Shown in pieces: positions 56,014-63,999 of a stretch of 64,000 nt of DNA. The stretch's first letter is position 1. Each line of letters begins with the position of its first letter. This DNA comes from Bacillota bacterium (GTDB lineage Bacteria; Bacillota; Clostridia; Christensenellales; UBA1242), in assembly GCA_009784555.1 (NCBI GenBank), contig WRBO01000002.1, positions 1 through 64,000 on the forward strand. Reading direction: 5' to 3'. The position numbers and the translations under genes were made by a program. The notes below the pieces were generated by a model, which had not been told where the DNA came from, did no database searches, and worked only from the letters and a program-made list of their open reading frames with translations.

Positions 56014-56075
56014 AAAAGTCACGCCCAGCGCACGTTTCACAATAATGGTGGCTCGTTCTCGCGGGTCACTTTTTT
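56012..56075 (+). terminator. Long imperfect terminator after degV
   Basis: AAAAAAGTCACGC...GCGGGTCACTTTTTT forms a long imperfect stem with an A run and a T run at the ends, directly after the degV stop. Confidence 0.55.
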
Positions 56076-56118
56076 GTTTGTACGTTCTTCGCTTTTTGCT
56101 TATACTATGACTATACGT

Positions 56119-56952
56119 ATGGGGATAATTCAATACGCACAAACGAAACAATATCGGATAATTCTGATTGTCATGGCATCTTTTGCTGGGCTTTTTATTT
56201 TGCTTGGAACTATCTTTGCCTTGGCAACTGGTGGCGTACGTGCAACGGGGATAGTAATCCATGCATCCAACATCGTCCAATCACATGGCAACACACACCT
56301 GATTGATGTATATTCTCGCCACACACCTATAACAATCCACACAAACCCGGCAAACCAAACATCTGACCCCGTCCGCATCGATGTTTACCAAGGCATAGCA
56401 ATGGTCAGTATCACGCGCAGTGTCCGCACGGGCGAAACCGCATTCCTAACCTTGCTCGACAATCCCGCAACTGGGGTTCCGTTCTTTCACGGGGTACACG
56501 ACCCCGACGACCGTATCATCATTCATGTTACGGCGGGCGGCCTGTTGGCCATCCTGCATATCCGAATACAACTATCTATGCACATGGTCGAATTTGATAC
56601 CGTGCTACAACAACATGTGGCGGGAATTTGGCTGACTCCACAAAACCAGAGATTAAGCCTACATACCTATCAAATCAACCCCGCATCATATCGCATCAAA
56701 TCAACATTCCGTATTTTTGGGGTAGAGCTCTTTAACACCGAAACTAACTTCAACATGTTCCGCGCAATAGACATGGAGGCATACGGCATGGGCACGGGAA
56801 TAGAACTCTTTCGCCCGCATCCAATCGTCGGGCCGCACATCTATATCCCGCGAGAATTGCTGACGACCCAAGGCGGGCATCCTTTCGCTTTGGAGGTCGA
56901 TTTTGCGGGGCGCACATTCAACCGATTTTTCAACATCTATATGGTCGCATAG
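56119..56952 (+). CDS. Membrane-anchored beta-rich protein, unknown function
   Basis: 277 residues. One N-terminal transmembrane helix (about 14-36), then an extracytoplasmic domain rich in beta strands (SNIVQSHGNTHLIDVYSRH, PVRIDVYQGIAMVSITRS). No cysteines, no known family. I start at 56119 because TTGTAC, 17 bp and TATACT (56101-56106) place transcription near 56113, after the in-frame ATG at 56107. Followed at 18 bp by the EamA transporter, probably in one transcript. Confidence 0.65.
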   Translation: MGIIQYAQTKQYRIILIVMASFAGLFILLGTIFALATGGVRATGIVIHASNIVQSHGNTHLIDVYSRHTPITIHTNPANQTSDPVRIDVYQGIAMVSITRSVRTGETAFLTLLDNPATGVPFFHGVHDPDDRIIIHVTAGGLLAILHIRIQLSMHMVEFDTVLQQHVAGIWLTPQNQRLSLHTYQINPASYRIKSTFRIFGVELFNTETNFNMFRAIDMEAYGMGTGIELFRPHPIVGPHIYIPRELLTTQGGHPFALEVDFAGRTFNRFFNIYMVA

Positions 56953-56970
56953 TTCACAAAAGGGGCACTC

Positions 56971-57987
56971 ATGATTTACTTGCTTGTTATTCCTATGGTA
57001 ATTGCCTCGACCGCCGAGGCCCTGTTGTGGAAGAAAAATAAGCGCGGGCCGCTCGAGGCTGCGGGCGGTTCGGCCCTGTGGGGACTTGTCCTGTCGGCCG
57101 TTGTTTTTGCCGTTACCGTTTTCATCGGCCAAGACGTTTTCGCCAACATAACTTGGCAAAACATTGGATTGATTGTTGCGGTCAACGTTTTCACCATTAT
57201 ATGTGTCGGGTCATGGGTTATGGTTTTACGGAATATGCCGATTTCGATTGCCTCGCCAATTTCCCTTGTTCGTTTGGTTTTCCTGGTGTTCTTTTCTTGG
57301 CTGATATTTGGCGGAGACCTTTCCATTTGGCAAATATTGGTGGTCGGCTTGATATTTATTGTCTGTGCGATGTTGGGGTACTTTTCCGAACGCACACCCG
57401 CATCAACACCTGGGTTGGCACATAATGAACCGGACGCAAAACTAACCAATCGTGCCCACGATGTCGGCGGGGAACGGCGCGAACACATCGCCAAGACATT
57501 GGGCGTGACCGAGGGTTTAATGTGGAAACAAATCGGGGGCAACAGGGTAGACGAAACATCATTCCGCCGCGGCCTGACATTTATGGCCATATGGATTGTC
57601 AGTTTGATTGGTTTGGAAATGTGCGCCACCGCCGTAATCCGTTCGGATGTTTTGCCGACGACATACGTCATGCTACGCTTTGGGATTTTCTTCCTTATGG
57701 CTTTGTTCTTGCTTCTCTTATTCAAACGCCGCGAAACCGTGGATATCCTCCTTGATAAATATCTTATCGGTATCGGTATTCTTTGGGCGACGGCGTCAAC
57801 CTTTTTCAACATCCTCCTTCAAACCATGAATGCGGGTATCGTTTCGGCAATCAACACGGCATCCGTTCCCTTGGTCATCCTGGGCGGGGTGATATTCTTC
57901 CGCGAAAAAATCCGCAACCTGTCCTACATCTTCATCTTCCTCATCCTGGCCCTGACCATCGGCCTATCCCTTTTAAGTGCCAGCTAA
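56971..57987 (+). CDS. EamA-family (DMT) transporter
   Basis: 338 residues, two inverted five-helix EamA halves (1-130 and about 205-335) with a hydrophilic linker (about 138-195) longer than usual. Motifs: SIASPISLVRLVFLVFFSWLIFGG in the first half and IVSAINTASVPLVILGGVIFFREK in the second. Family members export or import small metabolites. The substrate cannot be told. AAAAGGGG precedes the ATG. Confidence 0.9.
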   Translation: MIYLLVIPMVIASTAEALLWKKNKRGPLEAAGGSALWGLVLSAVVFAVTVFIGQDVFANITWQNIGLIVAVNVFTIICVGSWVMVLRNMPISIASPISLVRLVFLVFFSWLIFGGDLSIWQILVVGLIFIVCAMLGYFSERTPASTPGLAHNEPDAKLTNRAHDVGGERREHIAKTLGVTEGLMWKQIGGNRVDETSFRRGLTFMAIWIVSLIGLEMCATAVIRSDVLPTTYVMLRFGIFFLMALFLLLLFKRRETVDILLDKYLIGIGILWATASTFFNILLQTMNAGIVSAINTASVPLVILGGVIFFREKIRNLSYIFIFLILALTIGLSLLSAS

Positions 57988-58174
57988 ATGTCAGTAACCC
58001 TATTTACATCTATAAAACTCATGTTATCCTAAACTGCAAAGGCTAGGCTGCCTAGGCACTTCCATGTTTTGGATGATATAATTTGAAAATTTAATACTGC
58101 CTCCCGTGGGAGAACCCCCCCCAGTAAAAGACGCAAAAGTAATAACCCCCCCCATAAATTAAAATCCAAAACAA
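57988..58174. other. Gap upstream of glyS
   Basis: No gene seen. Contains CTCCCGTGGGAG (near 58101), the paired C-tract element (58115-58153), and two direct repeats TAAAATCCAAAA that bracket the -35 of the glyS promoter (about 58159 and 58179), a possible operator. Confidence 0.45.
58115..58153 (+). repeat. Paired C-tract element, copy 3 (glyS upstream)
   Basis: C-runs of eight at 58115-58122 (AACCCCCCCCAGTAAAA) and 58146-58153 (AACCCCCCCCATAAA), separated by 23 A-rich bases. The only copy outside a gene. Confidence 0.55.
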
Positions 58175-58203
58175 TTGACTAAAATCCAAAATCGGCATAT
58201 ACT
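58175..58203 (+). promoter_or_regulatory. Promoter of glyS
   Basis: TTGACT (58175-58180), 17 bp, TATACT (58198-58203). It gives a leader of about 190 nt, in contrast to the leaderless genes. Confidence 0.8.
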
Positions 58204-58209
58204 ATGTCA

Positions 58210-58380
58210 ACATCTGACTGGGAGTTTGTGTTCATGGAAAATACAATCACAAAGAGAGTTAATGGGGGGCGCGGGAGAAACTAGGCCTATGTCTTTTGCG
58301 GCATGGGTGATACCGTGACCCGCGAATGTTAATCGAAAAACGAAACATCTGGCGGAACACAAATACGTTAGATGTTTTTT
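58210..58380 (+). promoter_or_regulatory. T-box-like attenuator leader of glyS
   Basis: The leader ends in an intrinsic terminator: AACATCTGGCG/CGTTAGATGTT (58344-58375, with two G-U pairs) and a T run. An alternative hairpin ATGTTAATCG/CGAAACAT (58326-58348) uses the same AACAT and would prevent it. Upstream lies GGGTGATACCGTG (58305-58317), near the T-box core GGGTGGNACCGCG, and AGAGAG near 58253. A CGCGGG/CCCGCG pairing frames this part. Control by uncharged tRNA-Gly is a reasonable guess but the core differs at a tRNA-pairing position. Confidence 0.5.
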
Positions 58381-58402
58381 AATCAAAAAGGAGTTTAATA
58401 AA

Positions 58403-59776
58403 ATGAAAAAGGAATCAAAACAAATTTGTTTGCAAAGTTTGGACAAGCTGATTGCGCTTTCCAAAAATCGGGGTTTCATTTTCCCTGGTTCCGAAATATA
58501 CGGCGGTTTGGCAAACACATGGGATTACGGCCCATTGGGTGTTGAGTTAAAAAACAACATCAAACGCGAGTGGTGGAAATATTTCGTTCAACAAAACCGT
58601 AACAGCGTAGGTATCGACGGCGGTATATTGATGAATCCATCGGTGTGGGTGGCATCCGGTCATGTGGGCGGCTTTTCCGACCCGTTGATGGATTGCAAGG
58701 CATGTAAAACACGGCACAGGGCAGACCACTTGGTCGGTACGGACGAGCTTTCAAACGCCGAGATGGAGGCGATGATTGCCAACAAAAAAATTAACTGTCC
58801 ACATTGTGGCAAACATGATTGGACGGGCATACGTCAATTTAACCTGATGTTCAAAACCAATAGGGGGGTCGTGGAAGACAGCACCAGCACAGTATACCTG
58901 CGCCCCGAAACCGCGCAAAGCCAGTTTGTGAATTTTCAAAACCTGCAACGTGTTTCGCGAATGAAACTGCCCTTTGGTGTTGGTCAAATCGGTAAGGCTT
59001 TCCGCAACGAAATCACCCCGGGTAACTTTACATTCCGAACAATCGAATTTGACCAAATGGAGTATCAATATTTCTGTCACGCGGCCGAATCCATGGATGC
59101 ATACGAAATGTTCAAAAAGCGCGCGATGGATTATTATGTCAACCGCTTGGGTTTGGACAAGGACAAGTTACGGTTCAAAGACCACGGCGCGGCATTGTCA
59201 CATTATGCAAAGGCCGCCGTCGATGCCGAATTCCAATTCCCATTTGGTTTCGGTGAAATCGGCGGTACCCACCACCGCGGTACATATGACCTGGGCAATC
59301 ACATGGAATGTTCAAAAAAATCGATGGAATACATCGACCCTACATCAAACGAAAAATATATCCCAACGGTTATAGAGAGCAGCCACGGTGCCGACCGTCT
59401 GGTCTTGGCGGTGTTGGCCAACGCATATGACGAAGAACAAATTACGGACGACGACACCCGCATCGTATTGCGAATTAAACCATTGATTGCACCGTACAAG
59501 GTCGCGGTTCTGCCGTTGCAAAAACGCGGCTTGACCGAAAAATCCGAGGAAATATTCGACATGTTGTCACAACAATTTATGACCACATACGATGACACGG
59601 CATCTATCGGTAAACGATACCGCCGTCAAGACGAAATCGGTACGCCATTTTGTGTCACCGTGGATTACGAAACGTTGGAAGACAACGCCGTCACAATCCG
59701 CGACCGCGATACAATGAAGCAGGAACGCGTCAAAATTTCCGAATTGGTTTCATATATCGCGGCCCGAATTATTTAA
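58403..59776 (+). CDS. glyS: Glycyl-tRNA synthetase, single-chain type
   Basis: 457 residues. Class II synthetase of the homodimeric GlyQS-independent type found in Gram-positives and eukaryotes. Motif 1 region SEIYGGLANTWDYGPLGVELKNN, Cys pairs CKACKTRH and CPHCGKHDW, motif 2 near RNEITPGNFTFRTIEFDQMEYQYF, motif 3 near ESSHGADRLVLAVLANAY, and an anticodon-binding domain at the end. AAAAGGAG precedes the ATG. Leader control is likely. Confidence 0.98.
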   Translation: MKKESKQICLQSLDKLIALSKNRGFIFPGSEIYGGLANTWDYGPLGVELKNNIKREWWKYFVQQNRNSVGIDGGILMNPSVWVASGHVGGFSDPLMDCKACKTRHRADHLVGTDELSNAEMEAMIANKKINCPHCGKHDWTGIRQFNLMFKTNRGVVEDSTSTVYLRPETAQSQFVNFQNLQRVSRMKLPFGVGQIGKAFRNEITPGNFTFRTIEFDQMEYQYFCHAAESMDAYEMFKKRAMDYYVNRLGLDKDKLRFKDHGAALSHYAKAAVDAEFQFPFGFGEIGGTHHRGTYDLGNHMECSKKSMEYIDPTSNEKYIPTVIESSHGADRLVLAVLANAYDEEQITDDDTRIVLRIKPLIAPYKVAVLPLQKRGLTEKSEEIFDMLSQQFMTTYDDTASIGKRYRRQDEIGTPFCVTVDYETLEDNAVTIRDRDTMKQERVKISELVSYIAARII

Positions 59777-60171
59777 TCCTCGGGATGAGGCAGGGGTTCC
59801 CATACTAGTTGGATTGGTAAACTTAAAATCGAATTGCGGTGCGTGTTTTGGTTTCCCACGGCACGCACGCGTAATTCATATGTTCCGTATTCCAATGACA
59901 GAGGCGGGATGCTGAACGATGATTGTGTGGTTGTACCCGCACGCACGCCGTCGACATATATGTCATATGCGCCCGCATGCAAAACCGCATCCCACGTTAA
60001 TGTACGGTTCAATCCCGTCAAACGTAAGTTCAGTGGGGCCGATAATTGCGGCCTTTCGGGTGCGGGTTCATCATTATCAAAAACCCCCGTCAACAACAAT
60101 ATCCCCACCGCCACCATCGCCGACAGAGCCATCAAAACCAAAGTTCGTATCAATACTTGTTTTTTATCCAT
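59773..60171 (-). CDS. Membrane-anchored FN3-like protein
   Basis: 132 residues. Transmembrane helix about 9-30, then a short acidic/proline spacer and one FN3-like domain (PLNLRLTGLNRTLTWDAVLHAG...YELRVRAVG). The domain resembles those of the lipoprotein at 7453-8076. Overlaps the gmk stop by 8 bp, so it is translated from the gmk transcript. Its stop overlaps that of glyS by 4 bp. Confidence 0.75.
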   Translation of the reverse strand: MDKKQVLIRTLVLMALSAMVAVGILLLTGVFDNDEPAPERPQLSAPLNLRLTGLNRTLTWDAVLHAGAYDIYVDGVRAGTTTQSSFSIPPLSLEYGTYELRVRAVGNQNTHRNSILSLPIQLVWEPLPHPED

Positions 60172-60733
60172 TGCATATCACCTTGTGTAATTCGTCTACA
60201 CATTTTCCTACTTCACAATTTCCGACCTCTATGTCACATGCCGCGCGGATTTGCACGCTGTATTGGTCGTAATCGGCCAAACGTCTTTGCATGTCCTCAT
60301 CGCTTCCTCCACGTGCCGCGATACGCCGTGCGATTTCTTCCTTTTCAACGTGCAGGTACACCGCCAACACATCCGCATCCCCGTATGTTTTTTTCAACGC
60401 ATCAATCCCAACCCAATCACAATCCTTTAATGATATCAATCCGTCGGCGATGTTTTTGTCGATGATTTGTTTGCTCATCCCCCTATAATGGTCGTCGCGG
60501 CTCATTATTGTGTATTCAAATACCTCGCCCGATTTAATCTTTTCCTCGAACTGGGCCCGTGTTACGAATATGTACGGATTTCCCTGGGCCTCGCCATCCC
60601 GCATCTCGCGCGATGTCATGCTTATCATCTTGATATATTTGTTTGGATACCGTCGGATAAGCTCCCTTATGACCGTATCTTTTCCGGCACCGCTGGGGCC
60701 TTCTATCACAACTATTTTTGGTGTCTTTTTCAT
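60164..60733 (-). CDS. gmk: Guanylate kinase-like protein
   Basis: 189 residues, near the normal 190-210. Phosphorylates GMP. P-loop EGPSGAGKDT (11-20), MTSREMRDGEAQGNPYIFV (GMP-binding region), then VFEYTIMSRDDHYRGM, where YRGM replaces the usual YGT. SDEDMQRRLADYDQY is the lid. The variant lid/GMP contacts leave some doubt about the substrate. TAACAT ends 6 bp before the ATG in a palindrome shared with the divergent gene. Confidence 0.85.
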   Translation of the reverse strand: MKKTPKIVVIEGPSGAGKDTVIRELIRRYPNKYIKMISMTSREMRDGEAQGNPYIFVTRAQFEEKIKSGEVFEYTIMSRDDHYRGMSKQIIDKNIADGLISLKDCDWVGIDALKKTYGDADVLAVYLHVEKEEIARRIAARGGSDEDMQRRLADYDQYSVQIRAACDIEVGNCEVGKCVDELHKVICNG

Positions 60734-60737
60734 GCAA

Positions 60738-60751
60738 ATATGTTAACATAT
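60738..60751. promoter_or_regulatory. Symmetric bidirectional -10 element
   Basis: ATATGTTAACATAT is a perfect 14 bp palindrome. It gives an extended -10 TGTTAACAT on each strand. TAACAT ends 6 bp before the gmk ATG (60733, minus) and 5 bp before the ATG at 60755 (plus). Confidence 0.7.
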
Positions 60752-60754
60752 TGT

Positions 60755-61897
60755 ATGGAACAAACACAACAAAACGCGAACGAACAACACTTTGAAGAAA
60801 ACATGACCGAACAAGAAGTCCAGGCACAAACCGCGCAAAATAAATGTCCGTCCTGTGGCGCGAACATGTCTTTTGATATTGAAACGGGCGGGTTGAAATG
60901 TCGGCACTGTAACACTACCAAGGCCTTTGACGATACCGAGCGTGTTCAACGTCGCCAAATCACGAACGAGATTTTAGGTACCCACAGTCAATGGCGCGAG
61001 GGCAAGGTCTTTCGTTGTTCAAACTGTGGCGCGCAAGAAGTTTTAACAGAACGCAGTTTGGCAACCAAATGTGCGTTCTGTGGCTCGGCCCAGGTTTTGG
61101 AATCGGACGAGCTACCTGGGATTCAACCCGACAGTGTCATCCCATTCCAAATCACCGAACAATCGGCCGTTGAACGTTTTCGCAAGTGGTTAAAATCACG
61201 ATGGTTCACACCAAACGCGTTCAAACGTTACGACATCCGCGAGCAAATGAGCAAGCTCTATACCCCTTGTTGGTCTTTTTCGGCACGCACCGAAAACCAA
61301 TACCAGGGAACGGTCGGCCGTACAATTACAACTTCGCATTCACGCAACGGTCGTGTGCAAACACAAACACGTATTCAATGGTTCCGTGTCCGCGGTCAAA
61401 TTAACCACAACTATACGGATTATTTTATCCAGAGTGGTGATCGCATCGCATCGCGAAACTTTAACGCGTTGAAACCGTTCGACCTGCGCCAGGTCAAGGT
61501 ATACCGCCAAGAGTTCCTGTCCGGTATCATTGCCGAACATTATACAAAAAACCTGGAACAATGTTTTAACGAATTTTCAAACTTTGTTAAACGCGATATG
61601 CGTACACGTATAATGCGAAAACACGGGGCAGACCATGTTCAACACCTGGACATACGTACCCGTTTCCACGACCGACGATTTAATTATATCCTCCTGCCTG
61701 TTTACATCAATAACTACCGTTACAAAGAAAAAACATATAACTTCTTTATCAACGGCGCAACGGGCAAGGTCGTTGGACGTTACCCACGTTCACGTGTAAA
61801 AATTGCATTATTGGTATTGGGTGGTTTGGCCGTACTTGGATTGGCAATTTGGGGATTGGCCGCATCTGGAATGATTGGCACACAATACGGGTTTTAA
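60755..61897 (+). CDS. Double zinc-ribbon membrane protein
   Basis: 380 residues. Two CxxC...CxxC zinc ribbons: CPSCGAN...CRHCNT (about 31-55) and CSNCGAQ...CAFCGSA (about 89-112). A beta-rich middle domain (about 130-330) and a C-terminal transmembrane helix (about 352-372) follow. The layout matches uncharacterised TFIIB-type zinc-ribbon membrane proteins of Clostridia. Starts at 60755 by the bidirectional promoter. The frame upstream overlaps gmk and is spurious. Followed by dnaX at 18 bp. Confidence 0.85.
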   Translation: MEQTQQNANEQHFEENMTEQEVQAQTAQNKCPSCGANMSFDIETGGLKCRHCNTTKAFDDTERVQRRQITNEILGTHSQWREGKVFRCSNCGAQEVLTERSLATKCAFCGSAQVLESDELPGIQPDSVIPFQITEQSAVERFRKWLKSRWFTPNAFKRYDIREQMSKLYTPCWSFSARTENQYQGTVGRTITTSHSRNGRVQTQTRIQWFRVRGQINHNYTDYFIQSGDRIASRNFNALKPFDLRQVKVYRQEFLSGIIAEHYTKNLEQCFNEFSNFVKRDMRTRIMRKHGADHVQHLDIRTRFHDRRFNYILLPVYINNYRYKEKTYNFFINGATGKVVGRYPRSRVKIALLVLGGLAVLGLAIWGLAASGMIGTQYGF

Positions 61898-61915
61898 TTA
61901 AACAAAAGGGAATAC

Positions 61916-62866
61916 ATGAATACATCAATCAATTCACTATACCGAAAATATCGGCCCGCAACATTTGACGATGTTGTTGCCCAAACACATATTGTAAAGA
62001 CATTACAAAACCAAATAAAAAGCGGCAAGGTAAACCACGCATATTTATTCGTTGGAACACGAGGCACGGGCAAGACAACAATCGCGAAAATCTTTGCCCG
62101 CGAAATAAACGGGGGTGGCGGGGAACACGACATTTTTGAAATAGACGCGGCCAGTAACAACAGCGTCGACAACGTCCGCGAATTAATTGAAAAAATAAAA
62201 TTTCCGCCCGTCACGGGAAAATACAAAGTCTACATAATTGACGAGGTTCACATGTTCTCGGGTTCCGCTTTTAACGCATTGTTAAAAACACTGGAAGAAC
62301 CTCCCAGCCATGTGATATTTATACTCTGTACCACCGAGGCACATAAACTGCCACAAACAATCCTTTCACGTGTTTTGCGATTTGATTTTATGCCTTTTCC
62401 AACGGCTGATATCACCGCGCGATTGACACATATTTTCACAAAAGAATCCATCAAGGCCGAACCCACCGCCATCGAAATGATTGCAAAAATGGGACGCGGT
62501 TCAATGCGTGATTCATTATCAATTGCCGAGGCCGTCTCGGCATACACAAAAAATATCAAAACCCGTGATGTCGAAGATGTTCTGGGGACGGTTGGGGACG
62601 AAACATTGGGAACCCTGGCCTCGGCTATCTTAAAAAAAGACATCGATGGTATTACCAAAACATTGGAAACAATATTTTCCCGTTCGGTGAATGCCGTTGC
62701 ATTGGTTTCACAATTTTTGGCCGTGCTGCGCGATATGTTTATCAAAACAAAAGACGTTAACGTCATGCGTGTTTACAAATCGTTTGCGGAAATCGAACTA
62801 CTGGTAAAAACCGCCGCCGACCCCTCTGGTATGTTTTCTGGAACGGCATATCTTTCGGCTGTATAA
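61916..62866 (+). CDS. dnaX: DNA polymerase III clamp-loader subunit DnaX, ATPase part
   Basis: 316 residues against 430-650 in the family. AAA+ domain: LYRKYRPATFDDVV, Walker A VGTRGTGKTT (46-55), Walker B IIDEVHM, the SRC-equivalent LSRVLRFDF and sensor GSMRDSLS. The zinc module with four Cys normally between Walker A and EIDAASN is missing, replaced by INGGGGEHD (64-72). The protein stops after domain III (AEIELLVKTAADP). A likely separate C-terminal part lies at 63356. AAAGGGA is the ribosome site. Confidence 0.95.
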   Translation: MNTSINSLYRKYRPATFDDVVAQTHIVKTLQNQIKSGKVNHAYLFVGTRGTGKTTIAKIFAREINGGGGEHDIFEIDAASNNSVDNVRELIEKIKFPPVTGKYKVYIIDEVHMFSGSAFNALLKTLEEPPSHVIFILCTTEAHKLPQTILSRVLRFDFMPFPTADITARLTHIFTKESIKAEPTAIEMIAKMGRGSMRDSLSIAEAVSAYTKNIKTRDVEDVLGTVGDETLGTLASAILKKDIDGITKTLETIFSRSVNAVALVSQFLAVLRDMFIKTKDVNVMRVYKSFAEIELLVKTAADPSGMFSGTAYLSAV

Positions 62867-63112
62867 TCACCTAAACATATTCCTTATACTGAAACCCTTT
62901 TTCACCGTGTTCGTATATTTTATCGATGTCACCATACCGGATATTTCAAGGTTTCCTTCCTTTACCGATGCACTTTGAACAGACAAATTCGACCCGGTAA
63001 TTACAATCATACAATTCTCCAGGGCGGCTACGACCTGGCCTGGTTCACTGCTCTTTATCTTTTTAATTCCCGTCAAGGTTAACAAACTTCTATTTGCCAG
63101 TGTTAAATCCAT
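62867..63112 (-). CDS. YabP/YqfC-like sporulation protein
   Basis: 81 residues with the YabP beta-strand pattern: LTLANRSLLTLTGIKKIKS, ENCMIVITGSNLSVQS, GNLEISGMVTSIKY. Family members act in spore coat or sigma-E-dependent development. It ends directly against the dnaX stop and separates dnaX from its presumed C-terminal gene. A TAGATA box ends 5 bp before the ATG. One such gene does not show that the organism sporulates. Confidence 0.7.
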   Translation of the reverse strand: MDLTLANRSLLTLTGIKKIKSSEPGQVVAALENCMIVITGSNLSVQSASVKEGNLEISGMVTSIKYTNTVKKGFSIRNMFR

Positions 63113-63355
63113 AAATATATCTATGTTCTATTTAGTAATATTGTTTTTCGTTTCCAAGTGTTTTATTTCAATAAAGCCATCATTTATCCGCGACTTGGTT
63201 TTTTCTGTGGTCATGCTTTGTGTATTACTTTCCCTAAAAATCAACACGTTATAAACACAAAAACATCGATAACTACTGACCTAAACACACTTATCCACAT
63301 TTCCACACCACTTATTAATATTGTTATTATTTAATAACTCCTATATAATATCATC
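63113..63355. other. AT-rich gap with a perfect DnaA box
   Basis: 243 bp without a gene. Contains TTATCCACA (63291-63299), identical to the DnaA box consensus, a near match TTATCCGCG (63185-63193), a weak terminator CCAAGT/ACTTGG-TTTTTT (63155-63205) and the promoter of the next gene: TTGTTA 63321-63326, 17 bp, TATAAT 63344-63349. Confidence 0.5.
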
Positions 63356-63700
63356 ATGAGCGACGAAGATTACGACATAGTTAACCTAACGCCAAATATG
63401 AACGAGGTTTATTCTGGTCTTTTGTCACGGTTGAAAAGGGACAATAACATTAACCTCTATACCTTGCTTGACCAAACCGTTAAACCCTCTTTCACACATG
63501 ATACAATCCTAATGTATACCAAGAGCGAGAGTGCATTTGAGACATTAAAAAAATACAAAGGCACGTTGACCGAGTTAATTGGCGATGAAACATTCAAAAT
63601 AATACGAACGCGCGAATCACAAAAACACAATGAAAAAACCAAAAAAATAAGACAAATATTTGGGAACCACGTTACAATAATAACCGGAGGTAAGAAATGA
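63356..63700 (+). CDS. Probable separate C-terminal (tau-like) part of DnaX
   Basis: 114 residues, basic at the C-terminus. [33 protein letters not shown]... in sequence order resembles the C-terminal domain of Gram-positive DnaX: a leading helix with a small set of residues in W-x-x-LL, a second helix ending in xLL, and strands with a polar-to-hydrophobic edge ([17 protein letters not shown]). The position directly before ybaB, where dnaX normally ends, supports it. No Shine-Dalgarno. TATAAT ends 6 bp before the ATG, and ATGA couples it to ybaB. The assignment is by pattern and context. Confidence 0.55.
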   Translation: MSDEDYDIVNLTPNMNEVYSGLLSRLKRDNNINLYTLLDQTVKPSFTHDTILMYTKSESAFETLKKYKGTLTELIGDETFKIIRTRESQKHNEKTKKIRQIFGNHVTIITGGKK

Positions 63701-63999
63701 AAAGAGGAATGATGGGCGGCGGCCAGAATATGCAACAAATGATGAAACAGGCCCAAGAAATGCAAAAACAAATGGAGCAAATGAAAGAGCAACTTGCGGA
63801 AACGTTAATTGAGTCAAGTGCAGGCGGCGGCATGGTATCGGTTGAAATGAGCGGGGCATACGAACTCCTAAACATTAAAATCAAACCCGAAGCCGTTGAC
63901 CCAGACGACGTCGAGATGGTAGAAGACCTGGTCATCGCCGCCATTAACGAAGCCATATCCCAAGTAACAAAACTGCGCGAGGAGACATTACCATTGTGA
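63697..63999 (+). CDS. YbaB/EbfC nucleoid-associated protein
   Basis: 100 residues, standard length. Residues 10-40 form a long helix ([21 protein letters not shown]), then [25 protein letters not shown], and a C-terminal helix [15 protein letters not shown]. Forms dimers that bind DNA. The usual dnaX-ybaB-recR order suggests recR lies just beyond the window. CGGAGGT is the ribosome site. Confidence 0.95.
   Translation: MKRGMMGGGQNMQQMMKQAQEMQKQMEQMKEQLAETLIESSAGGGMVSVEMSGAYELLNIKIKPEAVDPDDVEMVEDLVIAAINEAISQVTKLREETLPL

Noticed and set aside
62627-62645. A7 slippery-like run in dnaX (CTTAAAAAAAG)
   Set aside because: A -1 shift would give about 45 unrelated codons without a DnaX tail. No stimulatory hairpin was evident, and the tau-like domain is better explained by the separate gene at 63356.
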